NCBI GenBank assembly: GCA_937974245.1
Contig: CALJKV010000106.1
Coordinates: forward strand, 1-64,000
Source: an uncultured Chloroflexota bacterium
GTDB taxonomy: Bacteria; Chloroflexota; Anaerolineae; Aggregatilineales; Phototrophicaceae
Length of the DNA: 64,000 nt
Direction of reading: 5' to 3'
The notes beneath the pieces were generated by a model that saw only the letters and a program-made list of their open reading frames with translations, was not told where the DNA came from and ran no database searches. Positions 52,017 to 59,463 of this stretch are shown here, in pieces. Numbering within the stretch: position 1 is the first letter of the stretch; every line of letters begins with the position of its first letter. The translations under genes and the position numbers were made by a program.

Positions 52017-53465
52017 TTAACCTATTGATCCTTCAAGCTGAATCTGGATCAGGCGGTTAAGTTCCAGGGCATATTCCATCGGCAACTCTTTGACAAGCGG
52101 CTCAATGAAGCCGTTGACAATCATTGCGTTGGCTTCATCCTCGCTCAGCCCTCGGCTCATCGCATAGAAGAGCTGGTCTTCACCAACCTTGCTAACCGAA
52201 GCCTCATGCCCCATGGTGACCTTTTTCGCATCAATTTCAATGTAGGGGTAGGTATCAGACCGGCTGTGGTCATCCAGGAGCAGCGCATCACAAACCACAT
52301 TGCTCTTGCAGTTATCCGCACCATCAATGATCTTTAACAGCCCGCGATAGCTGGCACGTCCACCATCTTTGCTGATGGACTTGCTGATAATCTGGCTTGT
52401 CGTGTTGGGCGCTGCGTGGGTAATCTTCGCACCGGCATCCTGGTGTTGTCCCTTGCCTGCAAAGGCGATAGACAGCACTTCACCGTGTGCGCCTTCTTCT
52501 TTCAGGATAACCGCCGGGTATTTCATCGTAAGCCGTGAGCCGAGGTTGCCATCTACCCATTCCATGGTGGCATTCTTGTAGGCTACGGCCCGTTTTGTCA
52601 CCAGGTTATAAACGTTGTTTGACCAGTTCTGGATGGTTGTGTAACGGCAGCGTCCGCCTTCCTTGACGATGATTTCCACAACGGCACTGTGCAGACTCTC
52701 TGAGCTGTAGGTGGGTGCAGTACAGCCTTCGACATAGTGCACATAGGCGTCTTTGTCCACGATAATCAATGTCCGCTCAAACTGCCCCATGTTTTCGGTG
52801 TTGATACGGAAATACGCCTGAAGCGGCATTTCGACATGCACACCAGGAGGGACATAGATGAACGAACCGCCCGACCAGACCGCGCTGTTGAGCGCCGCGA
52901 ACTTGTTATCCGCCGATGGGATAATCGTGCCAAAGTATTCCTTCACCAGGTCAGGATAGTCGCGCAGAGCGGAATCCATGTCGGTGAAAATCACCCCCTT
53001 GGCCTCCAGGTCTTTGCGGATACTGTGGTACACCACTTCCGATTCGTATTGGGCGCTCACGCCCTGAAGGAATTTCTGCTCAGCTTCCGGGATGCCCAGG
53101 CGATCAAACGTTTCCTTGATTTCCACTGGCACATCATCCCAATTGCGACCCGCTCCCTCGGAAGCGCGAACGAAATAGAAAATGTTGTCAAAGTCAATGT
53201 CGTTCAGGTTGCCGCCCCACTGAGGCATCGGCTTGCTCAAGAAGATTTCATACGCCTTCAGTCGGTATGCCGTCATCCATTCCGGCTCGTTTTTCATCAT
53301 GCTGATCTGGCGCACAATTTCAGGGTTTAGCCCTCTTTGGCTCTTGAAGGTGTAGTTGTCTGGCGAGGAAAAACCGTAGGTTTCCTCATACGACCCACGT
53401 ACATCTTTTAGTGCCTTTTCTTGTAGTGTGAGTTCTTTATCGCTTCTAACAGTATCGTTAGCCAT
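52017..53465 (-). CDS. sufB: SufB, scaffold for Fe-S cluster assembly
   Basis: A 482-residue protein, the most conserved Suf component. VYHSIRKDLEAKGVIFTDMD, YVPPGVHVEMPLQAYFRIN, YVEGCTAPTYSSESLHSAVVE with the cluster-linked Cys, and MGHEASVSKVGEDQLFYAMSRG (key Glu) are present. It follows sufC directly and precedes sufD. Confidence 0.95.
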   Translation of the reverse strand: MANDTVRSDKELTLQEKALKDVRGSYEETYGFSSPDNYTFKSQRGLNPEIVRQISMMKNEPEWMTAYRLKAYEIFLSKPMPQWGGNLNDIDFDNIFYFVRASEGAGRNWDDVPVEIKETFDRLGIPEAEQKFLQGVSAQYESEVVYHSIRKDLEAKGVIFTDMDSALRDYPDLVKEYFGTIIPSADNKFAALNSAVWSGGSFIYVPPGVHVEMPLQAYFRINTENMGQFERTLIIVDKDAYVHYVEGCTAPTYSSESLHSAVVEIIVKEGGRCRYTTIQNWSNNVYNLVTKRAVAYKNATMEWVDGNLGSRLTMKYPAVILKEEGAHGEVLSIAFAGKGQHQDAGAKITHAAPNTTSQIISKSISKDGGRASYRGLLKIIDGADNCKSNVVCDALLLDDHSRSDTYPYIEIDAKKVTMGHEASVSKVGEDQLFYAMSRGLSEDEANAMIVNGFIEPLVKELPMEYALELNRLIQIQLEGSIG

Positions 53466-53491
53466 AGTTCTCGATGTTCTCCGTCTCTAAC

Positions 53492-54265
53492 TTACTGAGC
53501 AGCGCTGTGTTTCGTACGAATCCAATCGTAGCCATGTTCCTCAAGCTGCAAGGCCAGTTCTGGGCCACCGTTTTCTACAATCTGCCCTTCAAACATGACG
53601 TGGACAAACTCTGGTTTAATGTAGTTCAGAATGCGTTGATAATGGGTAATGATCAGTACACCCAGGTCAGGCCCTTTCAGGCGATTCACGCCTTCCGATA
53701 CAATTCGCAGCGCGTCAATGTCCAAACCAGAGTCGGTTTCATCCAATACGGCAATTTTCGGCTCTAAGGTTGCCATCTGGAGAATTTCAGCACGCTTCTT
53801 TTCACCGCCGCTGAACCCTTCGTTCAGGTAGCGCCCCGCAAAACTGTGATCCATTTGGAGGTAATCCATTTTGGAGCGAAGTAGACGGATAAATTCGGGG
53901 ACGGAGATGCCTTTGCTCTCCGGGTTTTCGGCTTTCTTGCGGGAGTTGATGGCCTGGCGCAGGAAGTTTGCCAGGGTAACGCCCGGGATTGAGACCGGGT
54001 ACTGAAATGCCAGAAATAGCCCGGCGCGACTACGTTCATCGGCTTCTAATTCGAGCAGGTCTTGACCATCATAGATCACTTGCCCGGCAGTGACTGCATA
54101 AGCGGGATGACCCATCAGTGCATTTGCCAGCGTGCTCTTGCCGGAGCCATTTGGCCCCATGAGTGCGTGAACTTCACCTTGCTTAATTGTCAGATTCACG
54201 CCCCGAAGAATCGGTTTGTCCTCAACGGAGACGTGCAAGTTACGGATTTCCAATGCTGCGCCCAT
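53492..54265 (-). CDS. sufC: SufC, ATPase of the Suf complex
   Basis: A 257-residue ABC-type ATPase. GPNGSGKSTLANAL is Walker A (~36-49), the signature is NEGFSGGEKKRAEILQMA, Walker B IAVLDETDSGLDIDAL with the SufC-typical TDSGLD in place of EPTSGLD, then the His switch LIITHYQRIL. First gene of sufCBDSU-Rieske, with a consensus promoter. Confidence 0.96.
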   Translation of the reverse strand: MGAALEIRNLHVSVEDKPILRGVNLTIKQGEVHALMGPNGSGKSTLANALMGHPAYAVTAGQVIYDGQDLLELEADERSRAGLFLAFQYPVSIPGVTLANFLRQAINSRKKAENPESKGISVPEFIRLLRSKMDYLQMDHSFAGRYLNEGFSGGEKKRAEILQMATLEPKIAVLDETDSGLDIDALRIVSEGVNRLKGPDLGVLIITHYQRILNYIKPEFVHVMFEGQIVENGGPELALQLEEHGYDWIRTKHSAAQ

Positions 54266-54312
54266 TACGGCGAGACCTCCTCAAGATGTTTAATGTCTGT
54301 TAACTTTTGTTT

Positions 54313-54326
54313 GTACCCACAGGTAC
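54313..54326. promoter_or_regulatory. Candidate operator in the suf leader
   Basis: Perfect dyad GTACC-CACA-GGTAC placed at about +6 to +20 of the suf transcript. A repressor bound here would block the suf promoter. It does not look like known SufR or IscR sites. Confidence 0.4.
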
Positions 54327-54338
54327 ACATCACCGCTG

Positions 54339-54367
54339 AGTATAGCAGGAAGGGATAGACCTGTCAA
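54339..54367 (-). promoter_or_regulatory. Promoter of the suf operon
   Basis: Minus-strand TTGACA (54367-54362), 17 bases, TATACT (54344-54339). Near-consensus. Start about 54332, 67 bases before sufC. Confidence 0.75.
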
Positions 54368-54494
54368 TATTTATGATTAATATCAGAAAAACCCTGTGTT
54401 ATGCCTCATTTTCAGCTAGCGAGAGTATAAACTTAGTGCTGGTTAAACTCAAATCCATCATCAATTCAAATAATTCAGATACAGGTCATAAAAA

Positions 54495-54523
54495 TTGACC
54501 TGGGCGTGGAGGTGTGTTACAAT
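54495..54523 (+). promoter_or_regulatory. Promoter of the SufT-like gene
   Basis: TTGACC (54495-54500), 17 bases, TACAAT (54518-54523), near-consensus and divergent from the suf promoter. Start about 54530. Confidence 0.7.
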
Positions 54524-54566
54524 TCCAGAAAGTTTCTGTGATACGTAAGGATACGAAAATACGATT

Positions 54567-54875
54567 ATGGCCGAACAAACTCCTGTGACTGAAGAAGGAC
54601 TGCGCGAAGCGCTTCGACAGGTCATTGATCCGGAAATTGGTATGAACATCGTCGAGTTGGGCCTGGTACGTCAGGTTGAAATTATGGAAGACCGGGGGCA
54701 CCTCACGATGATTATGACGACGCCTTTCTGCCCTTATGCTCCTCAACTTCTGGAACAGTCACGGCGGACGGCTCAGAACTATCTTCAGCGCCCAACAACC
54801 GTAGAGATGGGCATGGAGATGTGGGACCCTAGTATGATGGAAGAGGGAGCAGCCAACGACTGGGGATTGTTTTAG
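54567..54875 (+). CDS. MIP18/DUF59-family Fe-S assembly protein (SufT-like)
   Basis: A 102-residue protein of the MIP18 (PaaD/SufT) family: VIDPEIGMNIVELGLVRQVEI is the N-terminal signature and TTPFCPYAPQLLEQ contains the conserved Cys of the family. SufT-like proteins help maturation or delivery of clusters. The position opposite the suf operon with its own strong promoter supports that role. Terminated by a strong hairpin. Confidence 0.88.
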   Translation: MAEQTPVTEEGLREALRQVIDPEIGMNIVELGLVRQVEIMEDRGHLTMIMTTPFCPYAPQLLEQSRRTAQNYLQRPTTVEMGMEMWDPSMMEEGAANDWGLF

Positions 54876-54901
54876 CGGTCAGACACATCCAATCAAAAGA
54901 G

Positions 54902-54932
54902 AACGCCGGGCATCGTGTCCGGCGTTTTTTGT
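54902..54932 (+). terminator. Rho-independent terminator
   Basis: AACGCCGG (54902-54909) pairs with CCGGCGTT (54919-54926), nine-base loop, T run. Ends the SufT-like transcript; the converging minus-strand gene ends 20 bases further. Confidence 0.85.
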
Positions 54933-54953
54933 TCACTTATGGAAGTGTTGACT

Positions 54954-57068
54954 TTACTTGGGGCGGTTAGCCTCAATGAAGGATCGGGGGTCAATATAGT
55001 TCGCCAGCAGATTGTTCAGGTTTTTAGCCGGCCAGTGCTGGGGCTGAGACTCCAGAATCGTCGTTGGGCTGAGGTCGAAGTGCAGATGGTAGGCGTAACG
55101 CCCATACGCGTTACCGACTTTAGCGATCTGCTGTCCCCGCTGAACTCGATCTCCGACATTTACAGTCATTGATTCGACGTGGGCAGAACGACTGTAGATA
55201 ACACGACCATCTTGCAACGGGTCATGCTTGATGACGATCACATTACCCCACACGGGCAGCTTGCCCGCAAAAACCACAACCCCGCTGGCGGAGGCGTAGA
55301 CCGGGTCATGTGCATCTGCGTCACGGGGCAGGTTCAAATCCGCCCCGGTATGGTAGGACTCGCTGGATGTCCCAACGAAATACAGCCGGGCAAAGGGACT
55401 GGCATCCAGCCATTGTCCCGGCCAGACTTTTGTGCCCCGTCGTTCCTCCAATGTGCCAACCGGTGAGTCGAACCCATCAGCGTAGCCTTCTTGTGGCGTT
55501 GGTGTGGGGATGGGGGAGGGGGTAGTCACCCGTCGCCATCGCATGGCGTCAAACGCGATTTCTTTACCAGTTTCCCCGGTCAGATCGTTCAGGAAGACAG
55601 TTCCAGCACCATTGCTGTTTTTATCCAGATCATATATACCTAATGTGATCCACTGGTTGCTATAGCGCGACTGGTCAATTGGCACCATAACTTCGCTGGC
55701 CGCGCCTTGAACGCCATTGATTTTGAAACGCGCATTGGTAGTAGTTGCGTGCCTGGCCGGCACAAAGGTGGCAATTTCATATTTACCAGAAACTTGAAGT
55801 GCTGGCGACCAACCAACCCACACTTTACTGGAGCGGGCTTCTGTTGCTTTGTACTTCACTTCCCAGCCCCATGTTCCCTGGAAACTTAAGAACTCCTGTT
55901 GACCGGTGTATGAACCGCTGTTATACCCTGCATCACCTGGTTTTATAACAATCTCATCTGTGCCAGGTTCCGGCGTGGGTAGTGGTGTCGGTACTGGCGT
56001 GCCGGGTTTAATCGGCTGGTTGATAACCTGCCAGCGTGCTGGGGTGATCGTCCCCAATCGCCACCAGCTGAGCCCCGGTGATCGGTGACGCTGGGTAGCG
56101 AGTGTGATTGCAGTATTCATGTCAGTAGGGTTGGCATCCCCATCTAATACCGGGATGATTGTCTTACCGTAGTGTCCCCATACATCAAAAGCTTCTTTAA
56201 GAGCGTCTTCTGGTGTCTCGCGGAAAGTCGCCCAGTAGACCTGAGGATGCACACTATTGATGAACGGTGACCATTCCTCGGGGTAGACAGAGGCAAAGTG
56301 GTGGCTGCGTGGGTCTATGGACATGCCAATATGGAATGCCCCGGGGATCGCCCGCCGGATGCGCATCATATAGGGGCGGATGCCTTCTCGCCCGCCCTGC
56401 CAGAAACCGGCATATGGCTCAACATCCAGAATTAAAGACTTCACGCCAGGGCGCTTGCACGTTTGAATAATGATATTGGTTTCTGCTTCCAGGTGCGTGC
56501 CTTTGGGAACACACCAGGCATGAAATTCCATGCCATAGCGTTCTAACACAGCCACCCAGCGATCAATGCTTTCCGGCCCATCAATAGCCAGGGCGCGTTT
56601 GGTATCCCAGTAGCCTTGCCACTGCGCCCCACTGCGGTCTGTGGCGTCGCTGGTTTTCACCCAGAGCTGTGTTACATGCGGCGCTGCCATTTTGATATTA
56701 CGAACAACATCTTCAATCGAAGTTTCGGGTAAAACATCACCTTTCCAATGCCAGATTGCAATTTTCCCATCATACGGGGTGGCCTGTTGAGGTGTAATGG
56801 GTGCCGGGGCGGTGATCGCTTCAAAACTAATTACGCTCGTGGCGACCCAACCAGCCAGATTGACCTGCTCCACCCATACCCAACCGCTGGTGGTACGCGA
56901 AGCAGGGTAATACACAAGAATCGTATTATTACGAATATCCCCAATATCTTGATAATTTGTGCCTGGACCAGTACGGAGATTAACATAAATTGCCCTGGCT
57001 TGGGCGATGACAACCTGACCATTCCCCGCTGTTGCCGGCTTGGGAACGGGAGGTGGGTATACACTCAT
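54954..57068 (-). CDS. Multidomain cell-wall protein: SH3b, TIM-barrel, golvesin-like and M23 peptidase
   Basis: A 704-residue protein. Residues ~18-80 form a bacterial SH3 domain (YVNLRTGPGTNYQDIGDI). About 95-365 look like a glycoside hydrolase-like TIM barrel (IWHWKGDVLPETS, SLILDVEPYAGFW, HIGMSIDPRSHHF, VYWATF). About 385-535 resemble the golvesin/xanthan-lyase C-terminal beta domain. About 560-690 is an M23 metallopeptidase with YHTGADLN, YSRSAHVE and YAYHLHFD carrying the zinc ligands. No signal peptide or transmembrane segment is visible, which is odd for a wall enzyme. Thr/Pro-rich linkers join the domains. ATG 57068 follows AGGAGG. Confidence 0.82.
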   Translation of the reverse strand: MSVYPPPVPKPATAGNGQVVIAQARAIYVNLRTGPGTNYQDIGDIRNNTILVYYPASRTTSGWVWVEQVNLAGWVATSVISFEAITAPAPITPQQATPYDGKIAIWHWKGDVLPETSIEDVVRNIKMAAPHVTQLWVKTSDATDRSGAQWQGYWDTKRALAIDGPESIDRWVAVLERYGMEFHAWCVPKGTHLEAETNIIIQTCKRPGVKSLILDVEPYAGFWQGGREGIRPYMMRIRRAIPGAFHIGMSIDPRSHHFASVYPEEWSPFINSVHPQVYWATFRETPEDALKEAFDVWGHYGKTIIPVLDGDANPTDMNTAITLATQRHRSPGLSWWRLGTITPARWQVINQPIKPGTPVPTPLPTPEPGTDEIVIKPGDAGYNSGSYTGQQEFLSFQGTWGWEVKYKATEARSSKVWVGWSPALQVSGKYEIATFVPARHATTTNARFKINGVQGAASEVMVPIDQSRYSNQWITLGIYDLDKNSNGAGTVFLNDLTGETGKEIAFDAMRWRRVTTPSPIPTPTPQEGYADGFDSPVGTLEERRGTKVWPGQWLDASPFARLYFVGTSSESYHTGADLNLPRDADAHDPVYASASGVVVFAGKLPVWGNVIVIKHDPLQDGRVIYSRSAHVESMTVNVGDRVQRGQQIAKVGNAYGRYAYHLHFDLSPTTILESQPQHWPAKNLNNLLANYIDPRSFIEANRPK

Positions 57069-57183
57069 GCGGTTTCCTCCTTTATGGAGCGAATAAATAT
57101 ATGCGCATCCTCTATTGCATTTTGCCCCCATTCACAATGTGAACAGGAACAAACTACTATTCGCAGATCAGATGAGGGTATTT

Positions 57184-57615
57184 TTAGGAGGGCTTCGTAT
57201 TACTGCTCTGCCCCTGCCAACCTACCGGGTATAACGCAATGTCGAGTGCTGTCCAGAACCGGCGTGCCTCGATCTGGTCAAGTAGCAGCAACCAGACATG
57301 GTTGCCAACCCAGCCTGTAACCTCATAATTGCCATTGTCGAGCTTGTCTACTGTAACGTGAGTCGTAATCGTTGGCAAGTCTGTGCTGCGGAGCGGGGCA
57401 GTCATCACCATTGCTGTTACCATGTCCGATTTGTCGGGGAATAGGAGCTGCGTCAGGTTAAACCAAAGCATTTGTGCTGCTCGTTGAGTCAGCACCCGTG
57501 TCCAGCGGCTCGTGTCCTCAGCGATACCACCAATTACAATGGATTCGCCACCGGCCTTGCGACTAACAAATAGACTGTTTGAGAGTCCATAACTTGCTGT
57601 GGGCTGACGAGACAT
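57184..57615 (-). CDS. Hypothetical protein, 143 residues
   Basis: Soluble, no signal peptide. It contains a beta-rich middle part (VTVDKLDNGNYEVTGWVG) ending in a helix with WLLLLDQIEARRFWTALD. No family recognised. GGAAGG lies ten bases before ATG 57615; another ATG at 57633 is in frame. It lies between selD and the M23 protein, all on the minus strand. Confidence 0.6.
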   Translation of the reverse strand: MSRQPTASYGLSNSLFVSRKAGGESIVIGGIAEDTSRWTRVLTQRAAQMLWFNLTQLLFPDKSDMVTAMVMTAPLRSTDLPTITTHVTVDKLDNGNYEVTGWVGNHVWLLLLDQIEARRFWTALDIALYPVGWQGQSSNTKPS

Positions 57616-57704
57616 ATCCCGGTTACCTTCCAAAAATCAATTGTTATGCTGGATGGTTAATCCTGCTTATCAAGTTTGGGGCTGGGCTGCGTTGTTCCCC
57701 ACCC

Positions 57705-58754
57705 TTACTTAACGATTATCTTCCCATTCCCAGGTGTTACTTCTCCGATCACGCCTGATTCATCGCCGCCAGCCGCCAGGGCAGTGCAAACCGCATGACT
57801 ATGTTCCGCTGGAACTGCCATGAGCAAACCACCAGAGGTCTGAGGGTCATACAGGAGCAGACGCTCAACCTCCTGGATTGGTTCCGCAAAGTTTACCCAT
57901 TCGGTGAAATATTCCATATTGCGGAACATGCCCCCGGCGAAATGCTCTTGCTCGGCATAATGTCGCGCGCCGGGCAACCAGGGAATGTTGGCGTACTGGA
58001 TATGGAAATCCACATTGCTCAGGTGTGCCATCTCATGAGCATGTCCGAGCAGGGCATAGCCCGTAATATCGGTCATCGCGTGAATGCCAAATCGCTGCGC
58101 GATACGGGCGGCATTCCGGTTCAACCGGCTCATGCTGGCAATAGCGGTTGCTACATGCCCGGGTTCGGCTTTGCTGTTTTTGAGTGCGGTTGTAATCACG
58201 CCGCTGCCAAGTGGCTTTGTCAATATTAATTTATCGCCCGGACGCGCACCGCTTTTTGAGATAATTTGGTCAGGGTGAACCATTCCAGTCACAGCCATTC
58301 CATACTTAGGCTCTTTGTCCGTGACAGTATGCCCCCCGGCAATCACTGCTCCGGATTCACGGACTTTTTCCGCGCCACCCCGCAAAATTTCAGACAGGAG
58401 TTCCAAGCCTAATCCGTCAGGAAAAGCGACTAGATTAATCGCCATGAGTGGTTCACCGCCCATCGCATATACATCGCTCAGCGCATTGGCGGCAGCAATC
58501 GCCCCAAAAGCATAGGGATCATCCACAACGGGCGGAAAAAAGTCCATGGTTGAGATAATCGCTTGCTCCGAATTCAGGCGATAGACAGCCGAATCGTCCG
58601 GGGCAGTCAGCCCGATGAGCAAATCGGGATAGTTTTCGGGTTGGAACAATCCTGTCAGCGGCTGCAAAACTTGCGCCAGGTCACCGGGACCGAGTTTGGC
58701 TGCTCAACCGGCACAAGACGCCAACGCTGTCAGTTTGACGTGTGTAAAATCCAT
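57705..58754 (-). CDS. selD: Selenide, water dikinase (selenophosphate synthetase) with in-frame Sec codon
   Basis: Makes selenophosphate from selenide and ATP, the selenium donor for selenocysteine and selenouridine. From ATG 58754 the frame reads LTALASCAG-U-AAKLGPGDL, where codon 17 is TGA (58706-58704) at the known Cys/Sec active-site position, followed by the essential Lys20. Without reading TGA as Sec the frame would begin at a TTG at 58667 and lack the active site. Later motifs: TMDFFPPVVDDPYAFGAIAAANALSDVYAMGG split over residues ~70-100, GGHTVTDKEPKYGMAVTG and DPQTSGGLLMAV. Full length 349 residues is normal. Own promoter with TATAAT. Confidence 0.93.
58672..58697 (-). promoter_or_regulatory. 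Candidate bacterial SECIS hairpin in selD
   Basis: Nine bases after the TGA, AAACT (58697-58693) can pair with AGTTT (58676-58672), enclosing a tighter GGTC/GACC stem (58691-58680) with loop CCGGT. A short stem with a GT in the apical loop, about 20 bases after TGA, is the bacterial SECIS layout. Confidence 0.55.
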
Positions 58755-58790
58755 ACGAGTATCCAAATGAAAGGAAGAACCACTTTGCCA

Positions 58791-58819
58791 ATTATAGAAT
58801 GCCCACTGTTAATAGGCAA
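58791..58819 (-). promoter_or_regulatory. Promoter of selD
   Basis: Minus-strand TTGCCT (58819-58814), 17 bases, TATAAT (58796-58791). Start about 58785, 30 bases before the ATG at 58754. Its place fits the upstream start and not the TTG at 58667. Confidence 0.6.
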
Positions 58820-58935
58820 CTGTTCTGGTGATGTCTACACAATTCATTGACAATAGTTTTTTAGCATAGCACTGCTAAACCCATATCATCGTCAAACTGA
58901 GCGGAAATCAACAAACGCACTGCTTCACTTTCGTG

Positions 58936-59448
58936 TTACTGGCTGTTGTTTTGCTGGGTGAACTGGCCTTCTAGTCGCACAATCAGACCCTCTTGTTCGG
59001 CAATTGTCTGGTCTAACTGGGCACTGACATCACCGATGATGGTTCCCAGGCTCGCCAGATCACCGTTAAAGTACCCCTGGAAAGTCCCTACCGCTATATT
59101 CATGGCATCCACCATCCGAAGCTGGGTGTTGAGGGCACAGTCCGGTACGGCAGCCACTGCGGTTGAGTCCCGCAGCGCGGCCAACTTGAGGATGTTACCA
59201 TACATCTCGGCGCGTTCCTGACCAGCGGTTGCGTTCATTGTCGCGATGAAGTCATTTAGCGCGAATGATGTAGTTTGTAACCACCTTTCTAAGGTGTTGG
59301 CCTGGTCACATGTGCCAGACAGGGTGATTTCCGGCGGTGGATTCAGAGTCATTGGGGGGGGAGGCGTGGATTGGCTCGATTCATCTACTGTGCAGGCAGA
59401 CAACAGGATCAATAAAAACAGTACAAACCAACGCAAGACCGGATTCAT
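58936..59448 (-). CDS. Putative lipoprotein, 170 residues
   Basis: N-terminal signal peptide ending in the lipobox LLSAC (Cys19), then a Pro/Ser-rich linker and a helical domain of about 120 residues with two conserved-looking Cys (GTCDQAN, VPDCALN) that might form a disulfide. The last ~25 residues look like a coiled coil. No family recognised. It lies 15 bases after the LCP gene and is probably in its operon. Confidence 0.75.
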   Translation of the reverse strand: MNPVLRWFVLFLLILLSACTVDESSQSTPPPPMTLNPPPEITLSGTCDQANTLERWLQTTSFALNDFIATMNATAGQERAEMYGNILKLAALRDSTAVAAVPDCALNTQLRMVDAMNIAVGTFQGYFNGDLASLGTIIGDVSAQLDQTIAEQEGLIVRLEGQFTQQNNSQ

Positions 59449-59463
59449 GGTGCCGCTGCCCCC

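Noticed and set aside
58857..58882. Hairpin TTTAGCA/TGCTAAA after the lipoprotein gene
   Set aside because: Short AT-rich stem without a proper T run on the minus strand; too weak to call a terminator.
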